From contig NZ_AGFX01000047.1 of NCBI RefSeq assembly GCF_000236805.1, positions 1-64,000 on the forward strand: a stretch of DNA of 64,000 nucleotides, in the 5' to 3' direction. The notes beneath the pieces are model-generated. The model searched no databases, was not told the origin of the DNA, and worked only from the letters and a program-made list of their open reading frames with translations. The translations under genes were made by a program, and so were the position numbers. Numbering within the stretch: position 1 is the first letter of the stretch; every line of letters starts with the position of its first letter. The stretch comes from Paenibacillus peoriae KCTC 3763 (lineage in GTDB: Bacteria; Bacillota; Bacilli; Paenibacillales; Paenibacillaceae). Of the stretch, positions 46,625 to 54,207 are shown one piece after another.

Positions 46625-47005
46625 ATGTCGATGAAAACAACGAAACTCATAGGAACAAAAATCCGCCAATTTCGAAAAATGCTTGGTATTACACAAGAAC
46701 AACTTGCAGAAGCATCCGATTCAACGGCTTCCTATATTGGGAAGTTAGAGCGCGGAGAGGTCAATGTCCAAATCAAAACATTGGAGAAAATAGCCGAGGC
46801 ACTGGGCACAAACGTGTTTGCATTTTTCAACTTTAATTCATATGAAGAGCTCAAAAGACAGCCCTGGATATGGGGATGTGTTCACATCCTTTCCCAGCAG
46901 AGTGAAGCGGAGCAAAATAAAGCTTATCGTATTCTAAAGGAACTTTTCTCGTCAGAGAATGAGCTTTCTAAAAATAACTTCGATGATTCCAAAGGAAAAG
47001 GATAA
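46625..47005 (+). CDS. Small XRE-family transcriptional regulator
   Basis: A 126-residue protein with an N-terminal Cro/C1-type helix-turn-helix (KIRQFRKMLGITQEQLAEAS, then SYIGKLERGEVNVQIKTLEKIA) at residues 8-62 and a short C-terminal region without a recognised sensor domain. AGGAG lies 6 nt before the ATG. It is transcribed divergently from regulator 1, with three palindromes in between that may be its operators. A repressor of this accessory region is a reasonable guess. Confidence 0.85.
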   Translation: MSMKTTKLIGTKIRQFRKMLGITQEQLAEASDSTASYIGKLERGEVNVQIKTLEKIAEALGTNVFAFFNFNSYEELKRQPWIWGCVHILSQQSEAEQNKAYRILKELFSSENELSKNNFDDSKGKG

Positions 47006-47049
47006 GTTTAATATTGTTCTCAATTAGCCATCTATGCTAAGAAAAATTA

Positions 47050-47101
47050 AAAAAAGGCTACGCTGTTCTGCTCAATAAGTAGCAAAATACGTAGCCTTTT
47101 T
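47050..47101. terminator. bidirectional terminator
   Basis: AAAAAGGCTACG and CGTAGCCTTTTT form a perfect 12-bp stem between the XRE gene and the convergent regulator pseudogene. Confidence 0.88.
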
Positions 47102-47106
47102 GTAGT

Positions 47107-48502
47107 TTAAGGAAGCATGTGTTTCGCATTATACTGTACTTCTTCAAGCAATTTTTTATATTTCTCCCGTTGTTCGTATGTGGAATGATCTTTATACTTT
47201 TCAAATAAAATGTAATAGACTTAATATAGTACGCTTTATCATTCAATTGAGAAGATGCTTTGAAGCTCTTCAGCATACCATCCATGGCTTTCGAATAAGC
47301 TCCTGTATTGAAATAGTAGCGACTAAGTTCAAGAAAAAAACGAGAATAAGTGACCAGATTATAATTCGTATGATAGTAAGAAAAATTTCTATTTAATTCT
47401 CCGAATTCATCAATTTTTTCAGCAAAGAGAATTAAAATTTCATCTATTGGATAATTGTAATAATTAGCTGACTCGACAATAATCAATAGCCCCTGTAATA
47501 TCTCCGGGCGATTATTTCTAAGAAGCTCAACATAGGCAGGCAAACTTTCCATTTTCCCCATTAGGATTTCCAGACTTAACTGGTTTGCTTTCGCCCACAT
47601 CTTAAATTTTTGCGCCTCTATTTCCCCTATATCCAGTCCTTCAAAATCAGTTAAATCTGCATAGTAGGGGATAAATTCCATAGCTTTTTTATATTGCCCT
47701 TGTTTCTCGTAGGCATTCCCTTTCATTAAAAAGGACTGGCCATAATAAACGATTAGACGTCTTTCTGTTTTTAGAGGCTTAACTTCACGATTTTTTGATT
47801 TTCCTCTAACCTGCTGTTGATGGATACTCGTAGCTAGTACTCTTAGTTCCTCAGCATACTGTATAACCGTCTCACAATCATGAAGTTGAAAATAGGCATT
47901 AGCCAATTTTAGTAAAGCGTCTAATTGGTAATTTTCAGGAAGATTTCTTCGAAACGGTGCGAATTTTATAGCTGCTTGACGATTATTATCCAAATCAGTA
48001 TTTAGAGAATAACAAAACAAACGATATTGGCTGATCGCCAACCGCTCCGAGTGATAATACCTTTCGTTCTCCACCACACACTCGTAAAAGGGAATAGATT
48101 CCTTTTTCTTACCTACTTCGCGCAACTCTTCTGCAAACTCAAATATCGTCGACACATAGGACAAGTCCTCTGTTAGTCTCGACAGTACCTTTTGAGTACA
48201 GTCCTTCCTCCCTAACTCCACACAACGTAATAAAAAAGGCTTAATCCGTTTCCAGTGTCCTTTTCCTTCGTAAAAGCATTCATCTATGTACAGCTCATAG
48301 AGCCAGCCCTCGGGATATCCTAATGCCTTGGTAATCAGAGGTCCATCTGCCGAACGGAGATCGGCTTAGGCGGGTTACTGTTCAGCATGGTGCTGAATGT
48401 ACCGCGGTTAATACCAGAAATTTTACTAAAGCCGCTAAAGCTAAAGCCCCTTTGCTTCAATTCTGTTTCTATCTTCGAGCGGATCGTAGGTGTATGTTCC
48501 AT
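47107..48502 (-). pseudogene. HTH-TPR regulator paralogue 2, disrupted by two frameshifts
   Basis: The N-terminal part starts at an ATG at 48502 (MEHTPTIRSKIETELKQ) and is close to paralogue 3. A 2-nt insertion near 48337 turns GACCTGATT into GACCTCTGATT and creates a TGA stop after 55 codons, just after the HTH. The TPR part continues in another frame as an open stretch, internal first start GTG at 48221. Near 47225 the frame shifts again: the alternative frame reads YILFEKYKDHSTYEQREKYK and ends at TAA 47107-47109, which matches paralogue 1 (MFEKFRAQATKDQKSEYES) much better than the open frame does. The intact gene would have been about 465 codons. A free HTH peptide might still be made. 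Confidence 0.75.
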
Positions 48503-48552
48503 GTCACCCCCCCTTTTTGAGTATAAAATTCTATTTATCTATCATTTTTTAT

Positions 48553-48588
48553 ATTATAAGGTAATTTTAATCCATGATTTCTTTAACC
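48553..48588 (-). promoter_or_regulatory. conserved promoter/operator block upstream of regulator 2
   Basis: A 30-nt block (48559-48588) matches the block upstream of regulator 3 (53855-53884) at 26 of 30 positions and begins with AGGTAATTTTA on the plus strand. TATAAT lies at 48553-48558 on the minus strand. The -35 region is poor, so the conserved block may be an activator or autoregulatory site. Confidence 0.5.
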
Positions 48589-48598
48589 GGGTTTATAA

Positions 48599-48644
48599 CA
48601 AAAAAAACTATCCTCCAAATCTTGAAAAATCAGAAGAATAGTCT
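48599..48644 (-). terminator. terminator of the bacteriocin/ABC transcript
   Basis: ACTATTCTTC and GGAGGATAGT pair (with G-T pairs), followed by TTTTTTTT on the minus strand, about 160 nt after the ATPase stop. Confidence 0.7.
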
Positions 48645-48803
48645 TTTACAATATTAAAATCCATTTTACATATAATTATCTCAAATTTTGAACTGTGCAT
48701 AATGAAAGAAGAATAGATACATATATATCCTCTGTACCTAGTGAACGCATCAAATTTAGAAAATTTTAAATATGCATCCGATAATTAAACTGTAATATCT
48801 GTT

Positions 48804-49445
48804 TTACTCCAGCTTTATTACTCTGCTACAAGCATCGGCGACAAATTGATCATGAGTTACTATGATAATTGTCTTTCCTTCACTATGGAGTTCCTTTAAA
48901 ATTGTCATAATTCCATTTCTATTGTCAACATCCAATGATCCTGTAGGTTCATCTGCCAGTATTAATTCACTAGGTTTTAAAAGCGTCCTCGCAATCGCGA
49001 CTCTCTGTTGTTCGCCTCCAGAAAGCTCATATATTTTTTGCTTAAGAGAGACTTGAACACCCACTCGTTCTAACACAGCCATTTTCAAATTCTGCTTTTC
49101 CTTTTTTCCTTTTTTTGCGTAAATAAGAGGTACTTCCAAATTATAACCCACTGTCTCATTATCAATTAATGCGTAATTTTGAAATAGATACGAAATTTTT
49201 TCTCTAAGAAGCCTATTGGCTCTGCCTGATCCAATCCGTGGGGCTTTTTCATGGAACAAATGAACAGCACCTTTATCCGGCTGTTCAAGTAACCCCATAA
49301 TATTTAAAATAGTTGTTTTTCCCGAACCACTTTTTCCAACAATCGCAACCATTTCCCCTTTACTAATCTCTATATTTATATTGTCTATAACTGAACGATC
49401 GGCATAACTTTTACTGACATTGATAAGCTCACAAATGTTCTGCAT
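48804..49445 (-). CDS. ABC transporter ATP-binding protein (bacteriocin export/immunity, LolD/MacB type)
   Basis: A 213-residue ATPase with Walker A GKSGSGKTT, Q-loop SYLFQNYALID, signature LSGGEQQRVAIAR, Walker B LILADEPTGSLD and H-loop VTHDQ. It is of the type that works with FtsX-like permeases. It follows the DUF1430 membrane protein by 5 nt with AAGGAGG upstream, and both follow the lactococcin-972-type bacteriocin. Immunity or export of that peptide is the likely job. Confidence 0.9.
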   Translation of the reverse strand: MQNICELINVSKSYADRSVIDNINIEISKGEMVAIVGKSGSGKTTILNIMGLLEQPDKGAVHLFHEKAPRIGSGRANRLLREKISYLFQNYALIDNETVGYNLEVPLIYAKKGKKEKQNLKMAVLERVGVQVSLKQKIYELSGGEQQRVAIARTLLKPSELILADEPTGSLDVDNRNGIMTILKELHSEGKTIIIVTHDQFVADACSRVIKLE

Positions 49446-49450
49446 GTAGA

Positions 49451-51673
49451 TTAATCTCCTCCTTTCAAAACTTTAACCTTACTTTTCTTCTCAATGATTA
49501 CGAGTGCAATAATAGAAGCTATGATTTCAACGATTAGTAATATCGTCATGATTACAAACAATTTTGTCTCAGCTTCTCTATTTGCAATGCAACTTAATAT
49601 AGCCTGAATAAACCATATTGCTGAAAATAATAACGCATATTCTTTATATGTTCTAAAAAATCCCATCCCAAACAATCTACGCACTATAAACTTCTGCCGA
49701 TTATTACTGAAAAATATGATTAAATTCTGGACGACTAACAGCATTAAACCTATGACTAATCCGGAAATAACAAGCAGATCCTGTTGTATTAAATTTTGTT
49801 TCTGGTAAATTTGTTGTAGAATATATTGATCTATCGTAATCAAATGTTTTAAATTATCATCCAGCCTCAATTTTTCCAACTGAGGTTCCAATAGTTTATA
49901 GGTTAATATCAAATCTCTGTTAATTAGTTTTATTTTCATTGGGTCTCCAGGTCCTTGCCCCAGCACTGCATCCCTATCAGTCATCAGACTATTCTTTTCT
50001 GTCACAACCTCAATAACTGGATCAATGATCATATTATTTTCGGAAGGGAATACTTTAGGGTTAAAACTAAAGATGCTTTGATTATTTTTCAACCACTTAA
50101 TCTCAATTTTTTGTTTTTTTATACTACCAGGAATTACTTTTTTGTAAAATTCTTGATCATTAATCATGTTGCTTTTTCTGGCACCTTGAAAAAAACTTAG
50201 AATTTCTTTTTCTTTTGTACTATATTTCTCAGGTACTAGTAATAACCAGTTACTCATATCCTCAGATACATGAACAGGCTTATTATGAATGTCAATAACC
50301 GGGAATTCCTTAAGATAGTTATTATTCACCTTTATCGAACGTATACCTTTCCAATTTCTATTTAAAATAAGGTCGCTCTCCTCATAGCTCAGTGAATTAA
50401 TTAAAATTCCGCCCATTTTATTCAGCAAAAAATAAAGTTCCTCATGTGAAGTGGATTCAAATAAAGAATCCCTTCCAAATATCATATCTCCGTCATAACC
50501 ACTATTCACTGGATACAAAACACCGTAATCCTTGCTATGCTCCCAGTTTTTCAAATCGTTCTTCTTATCGTTTATAGATGTATAATCTGACCATGTTGAA
50601 AGTCCTATCAAGATCAGTAAGATTGAACATCCTATTTTGATAAACATATTTAGAATAAATATACCTTTTGTATCTTTAAAGTTCTTCATCATATTGATAA
50701 TCTTGATTCTAGATATATATACATACGAGAAAAGCGATAAAGTTATCAATACAACATAAGTCCTTAATTCATAAAAAGCAGAAGTTAAAACAAAGAGATA
50801 CGTTGCATTTTTGATCAATGCGGCTAGTATAGCAGACATACCTACCGAAAATACAAAAATAATTGTTATTAACTTCCCTACCACAATATACCACAATCGA
50901 ATATTGGATACGCCATACATTTTCAGAATACTTATCCTCTTAGATTCATTGAAAATATAATAAACAAGTAAAAATATAGCAATGGTATTTATGACGTAAC
51001 TTAGATATGTCAAGATGCTTATCCAAGTAAAGCTTTCTCCATTTATTTCTGCTTCACCTGGTTTTCTTATAAAATCTTCTGCTGAGTAAGAAATATTGTA
51101 TTTTTTCAAGTATGTATTTACCTGATTAGTAAAAGTATTTATAAACTTATTGAATGCTTTATTATCAAACCCTTCCACATAATATGTACCATGGATAGAA
51201 AAATAGGAATAAGATGATTTTAGTGGTCTAATCGTAATTAGATGATTCCCCCCAAAATCTTTAAACTCTCCAATTTGATGAACATCATCCGAATGGCTTG
51301 TAGATAAATAGGATGTATCTTGCTTAGTGTCCTCAATTGTCAGGAATCGCCCCTGATTAAGATTGAAATGATTAAAAAAATGGGTTTTAGTCGTCAATAA
51401 TATAAATTTCATAAGTTCTACTTCGTCATTCTCTTTGTAATTAATTCCTGCTCGTAAAATATTCACCTTGGATCCCTTTGCTGATTCATATAATATTGGG
51501 TATATTTCTTCTGGGGTAGCAAGTCCAGGTAAACGAGGAATTACAAATTCTTGCCCTAAAGATTTCTCTATATTTTTCATCTTTTCAAACTCTTCGTAAT
51601 CAGTTTGAAGATAAGCAACGTAAAAAGAAAAGAAATAAGCTATCACAAGAAAACATGAGGATATTTTTTTCAA
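49451..51673 (-). CDS. Bacteriocin-associated integral membrane protein (DUF1430 family)
   Basis: Large permease-like protein of 740 aa: an N-terminal helix (residues 5-22), an extracytoplasmic region, a central helix cluster around residues 215-360 (SYVINTIAIFLLVYYIF, LITIIFVFSVGMSAILAAL), a second outer region, and a C-terminal cluster (LVISGLVIGLMLLVVQNLIIF, LLIVEIIASIIALVII). This layout and the ESKRISILKMYG segment match proteins that accompany lactococcin-972 bacteriocins. TTG start with AAGGAG 9 nt upstream. It pairs with the downstream ATPase. Confidence 0.85.
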   Translation of the reverse strand: MKKISSCFLVIAYFFSFYVAYLQTDYEEFEKMKNIEKSLGQEFVIPRLPGLATPEEIYPILYESAKGSKVNILRAGINYKENDEVELMKFILLTTKTHFFNHFNLNQGRFLTIEDTKQDTSYLSTSHSDDVHQIGEFKDFGGNHLITIRPLKSSYSYFSIHGTYYVEGFDNKAFNKFINTFTNQVNTYLKKYNISYSAEDFIRKPGEAEINGESFTWISILTYLSYVINTIAIFLLVYYIFNESKRISILKMYGVSNIRLWYIVVGKLITIIFVFSVGMSAILAALIKNATYLFVLTSAFYELRTYVVLITLSLFSYVYISRIKIINMMKNFKDTKGIFILNMFIKIGCSILLILIGLSTWSDYTSINDKKNDLKNWEHSKDYGVLYPVNSGYDGDMIFGRDSLFESTSHEELYFLLNKMGGILINSLSYEESDLILNRNWKGIRSIKVNNNYLKEFPVIDIHNKPVHVSEDMSNWLLLVPEKYSTKEKEILSFFQGARKSNMINDQEFYKKVIPGSIKKQKIEIKWLKNNQSIFSFNPKVFPSENNMIIDPVIEVVTEKNSLMTDRDAVLGQGPGDPMKIKLINRDLILTYKLLEPQLEKLRLDDNLKHLITIDQYILQQIYQKQNLIQQDLLVISGLVIGLMLLVVQNLIIFFSNNRQKFIVRRLFGMGFFRTYKEYALLFSAIWFIQAILSCIANREAETKLFVIMTILLIVEIIASIIALVIIEKKSKVKVLKGGD

Positions 51674-51763
51674 TGTAACAATCTCCTTAATCTAATAGTA
51701 GACAACACCCTGAGATATTTACAATCTACTATGAATATGTATTTACTGTGTGAATTTATAAAC

Positions 51764-51797
51764 TGTGATACGCAACTTTTTAAAGTAGCGTATCACA
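51764..51797 (-). terminator. intercistronic hairpin between bacteriocin and DUF1430 genes
   Basis: TGTGATACGC and GCGTATCACA form a perfect 10-bp stem, with ACTTT/AAAGT extending it. The following GTTTATAAATT is only weakly T-rich, so it may be a leaky terminator or a stabilising end that allows more bacteriocin than transporter mRNA. Confidence 0.55.
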
Positions 51798-51833
51798 TAG
51801 CTTTTAATCAAACTTTAAAAAGTACAGTGTGCT

Positions 51834-52205
51834 TTATTCGATTACGTCCCAATATGCATGTCCTGTTGCACTTTTACTTCCATAAATCTCCGATTTCGCT
51901 GTAGTTCCAGCATATTTCCATCCACTAGTATCTGAGTCACTTCCTAATCTAGTCGAGGCTTTATGTGATTTTTTAGCATGATCATAGATTGACCATACAT
52001 GTTTTTGACTTCCGACATTTTCAGTCCCATAACTCCATGTTCCGCCACCAACACTTTGACTTCCGAACGGAGTTATTCTAGCGTTAGTTAATTCTACTGA
52101 ACCGCTGGTCGCTTCATCTGCTGCCAATGCGGGTGTTAACGATGATAAGGAAAGTACTCCTACTAATGCAGCTGCACTCAAGGCATATTTTTGCTTTTTA
52201 AACAT
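51834..52205 (-). CDS. Lactococcin 972 family bacteriocin precursor
   Basis: A 123-residue secreted peptide. The Sec signal peptide spans residues 1 to about 29 (KKQKYALSAAALVGVLSL, then TPALAA). The mature part carries the family pattern: SVGGGTWSYGT, then KHVWSIYDHAKKSHKAST, and a C-terminal GHAYWDV. Lactococcin 972 blocks septum formation by binding lipid II in Lactococcus; this protein's target is untested. AAAGGAGAG precedes the ATG. It heads the cassette with DUF1430 and ABC genes, and lies downstream of a 19-codon leader ORF. Confidence 0.88.
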   Translation of the reverse strand: MFKKQKYALSAAALVGVLSLSSLTPALAADEATSGSVELTNARITPFGSQSVGGGTWSYGTENVGSQKHVWSIYDHAKKSHKASTRLGSDSDTSGWKYAGTTAKSEIYGSKSATGHAYWDVIE

Positions 52206-52273
52206 ATATACTCTCTCCTTTATTATCTTTTTTGGTTCACAAAAGTAAAAAAAAAATGTATACTACTATAGGT

Positions 52274-52332
52274 TCTTATATATCGCCCAGTCAAAATCTT
52301 CATTAGGGTCAAGACACGGGAGATATATAAGA
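52274..52332 (-). repeat. 11-bp inverted repeat overlapping the leader ORF
   Basis: TCTTATATATC (52322-52332 on the minus strand) lies in the last third of the leader ORF; its partner GATATATAAGA (52274-52284) lies after the leader stop. A T10 tract follows 17 nt later. A ribosome at the leader stop would cover the loop and reach the first arm, so the stem could report leader translation. Confidence 0.6.
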
Positions 52333-52368
52333 ATCTTTTTTGTGATTTGGTGACCTGATATGTAGCAT
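52309..52368 (-). CDS. 19-codon leader ORF upstream of the bacteriocin
   Basis: ATG at 52368 follows GAAAGGAGGGAGGAAGTT, one of the strongest ribosome sites in the window, and reads MLHIRSPNHKKDSYISPVS before TGA. It starts about 26 nt after the predicted transcription start and ends about 100 nt before the bacteriocin ATG. It has no signal peptide, so it is not an obvious exported pheromone. Its 3' end overlaps one arm of an 11-bp stem, which suggests a translation-sensing leader. It resembles no leader peptide I recognise. Confidence 0.55.
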   Translation of the reverse strand: MLHIRSPNHKKDSYISPVS

Positions 52369-52400
52369 AACTTCCTCCCTCCTTTCTTCTAATTAATTCC

Positions 52401-52406
52401 ATTATA
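52401..52406 (-). promoter_or_regulatory. -10 element of the bacteriocin transcript
   Basis: TATAAT on the minus strand, about 33 nt before the leader ATG. The -35 position holds only a T-run (CTTTTT), so an activator may be needed. Confidence 0.6.
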
Positions 52407-52473
52407 GTTCTTGATGCGTTACAAAAAAGATTAAAATAAACACATCATTTCATTTTTTTACAAAATAATCAAT

Positions 52474-52500
52474 AAAAAAACCAATCTTGCAAGATTGGTC
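52474..52500 (-). terminator. terminator of HTH-TPR regulator 3
   Basis: CCAATCTTGCAAGATTGG followed by TTTTTTT on the minus strand, immediately after the stop codon. It separates the regulator transcript from the bacteriocin promoter. Confidence 0.9.
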
Positions 52501-53798
52501 TAATCTGTCTTCGTATACTCTTGAGGAACCTCAATCGAAATTGGTGGCTTAAACCAATTCCTCTGCTGGGATAATAAAAGATAATTTAGAGTATCCTTTT
52601 GTCCTTTTAGTATTTTCCCACGTCTGTAATGGTAAATGGCAAGTTGATACATGTAACAATAATAATAGGTCAATTGTTTAACATCATCTGATTCCTGTGA
52701 TCTCTTTATTTGCTCAGAATATTTATCAATAATAGAATCTACATCAAAATCATATCTATTAGCAGTTTCAAGTATAGTTACAAGTCCAGAACTTATTTCT
52801 TCAGGGTGATTTTCGAGGAAAGTTATATACGCCGGAAGGCTCTCTCTCTTGCCCAAGAGTAAATCTAAAGTATAAGAGTTGGCTTTAGCCCACACACGGA
52901 ATTGCTCCACATCTGCTTCACCTTCTGAGTCAAGCCCTTTAAACCAGCTTAAATCTGCATAGCCCTCAAGCTCTGCCCTTGCCTCTTTAATATAGCCTTT
53001 CTTTTGTAATGCTGTAGAGACAGAAAGGAATCCGTAGCCATAGTAAAATACCAAATGACGCTCTGTATGTAACCATGTAGTTGCTCTTCTTTTTTCTTTC
53101 CTTTTTTGCTGGTTCGTATAAATTACATAAGCCAGTTCCTTTAATTCACGACCGTACTTTTCTATCTCATCCCATTTGTGTAAGTAAAAATATATATTTG
53201 TGATCTTATGAATCGCCTCCAATTGATAATGCTCAGGAAGCAAATTACGATAAGGTATAAATTCCAATACTAACTCAAGGCTCTTTTCCAAGTCAGACAT
53301 TGTACATGCTTTAAACCTTTTGTATTGGCTTATAGCCAACCGCTCCGAATGACGGTATTTTTCATTTTCGATTACACACGCATAAAAAGGGACCGATTCC
53401 TTTTCCTTGCCTCCTTTAAATAGCTCTTCTGCAAACTCAAATATCGTCGGCACATAAGACAAGTCCTCGGTTAGTCTCGACAGTACTTTTTGAATACAGT
53501 CTTTCCTCCCCAACTCTACACAACGCAATAAAAAAGGCTTAATTCGCTTCCAGTGACTTTTTCCTTCGTAAAAACATTCGTCTATGTACGACTCATACAG
53601 CCAGTCTTCAGGATATCCCAATGCCTTGGTAATCAGGTCCATCTGCCGAACAGAGATCGGCTTGGGCGGGTTGCTGTTCAGCATAGAACTGAATGTACCA
53701 CGATTGATCCCGGATATTTTACTGAAGCTGCTAAAGCTATAGTCCCTTTGCTTCAGTTCTGTCTCTATCTTCGAGCGGATCGTAGGTGCGTACTCCAT
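52500..53798 (-). CDS. HTH-TPR regulator (RRNPPA/AimR/Rap-like), paralogue 3
   Basis: 432 aa. Residues 5-70 form the HTH (MEYAPTIRSKIETELKQ, SFSKISGINRGTFSSMLNSN, PPKPISVRQMDLITKALG). The linker EDWLYESYIDECFYEGKSHW leads to TPR-like helices (ERLAISQYKRF, LEAIHKITNIYFYLHKWDEI, LVFYYGYGFLSVSTALQKKG). It is shorter at the C-terminus than paralogue 1. It lies directly upstream of the bacteriocin transcript in the same direction, separated by a terminator, so it is the best candidate for that promoter's regulator. No peptide gene of the usual exported type was found beside it. Confidence 0.8.
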   Translation of the reverse strand: MEYAPTIRSKIETELKQRDYSFSSFSKISGINRGTFSSMLNSNPPKPISVRQMDLITKALGYPEDWLYESYIDECFYEGKSHWKRIKPFLLRCVELGRKDCIQKVLSRLTEDLSYVPTIFEFAEELFKGGKEKESVPFYACVIENEKYRHSERLAISQYKRFKACTMSDLEKSLELVLEFIPYRNLLPEHYQLEAIHKITNIYFYLHKWDEIEKYGRELKELAYVIYTNQQKRKEKRRATTWLHTERHLVFYYGYGFLSVSTALQKKGYIKEARAELEGYADLSWFKGLDSEGEADVEQFRVWAKANSYTLDLLLGKRESLPAYITFLENHPEEISSGLVTILETANRYDFDVDSIIDKYSEQIKRSQESDDVKQLTYYYCYMYQLAIYHYRRGKILKGQKDTLNYLLLSQQRNWFKPPISIEVPQEYTKTD

Positions 53799-53854
53799 GC
53801 CAATCCTCCTCTTTAACTCAAAAAAATATATTTTTCGTCTTTTATAGCATTATG

Positions 53855-53884
53855 AGGTAATTTTAGTTCCTGATTTCTTAAACC
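53855..53884 (-). promoter_or_regulatory. conserved block upstream of regulator 3
   Basis: Matches the block upstream of regulator 2 at 26 of 30 positions, beginning AGGTAATTTTA and including TGATTTCTT and AACC on the plus strand. An ATAAT sequence follows on the minus strand side, as in regulator 2. Confidence 0.5.
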
Positions 53885-53947
53885 TGAATATAGTAATCAA
53901 ACATATCTCTACCTTCAAATCTCCATTCTAAAGTCATAACCACCAGC

Positions 53948-54082
53948 TTAGCCGGCGGCTTCTATCAGCCCTATAATGGCACGGTACAAGCAAGCGCCGC
54001 AGAAGGCGTATTGAAAGTCTGCCAACCGCGTGAGTTTTCGGTTTACCGACTCTCCCGTAAACGGGTCTAGCAGTTCTTTCAT
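53948..54082 (-). pseudogene. short ORF, probable gene remnant
   Basis: An open frame beginning ATG at 54082 reads MKELLDPFTGESVNRKLTRL and then ADFQYAFCGACLYRAIIGLI before ending EAAG. The frame stays open upstream to the terminator at 54128-54167 without a start. GTG at 54112 overlaps GGAGG. Composition is more GC-rich than the regulators next to it. I do not recognise the family. It looks like the C-terminal end of a larger gene left by rearrangement, but a small intact gene is possible. Confidence 0.35.
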
Positions 54083-54127
54083 GGTGAGTTGTTCGTAATT
54101 CTTATCCTCCACTAGTTGATTCCAAAT

Positions 54128-54167
54128 AAAATGAGCAGGCGGGATACTAAATCCCCCTGCTCATTTT
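54128..54167. terminator. bidirectional terminator after sigI
   Basis: AAAATGAGCAGG and CCTGCTCATTTT form a 12-bp stem with T-rich flanks, about 40 nt after the sigI stop codon. Confidence 0.85.
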
Positions 54168-54207
54168 AGCGATGGTACTTATATCATTTTAATATGGCGG
54201 AAACTCG

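Noticed and set aside
52309-52368. The 19-codon leader ORF as an exported quorum-sensing pheromone
   Set aside because: RRNPPA pheromone precursors usually have a signal peptide and a longer precursor; this one is polar throughout. A regulatory leader fits better.
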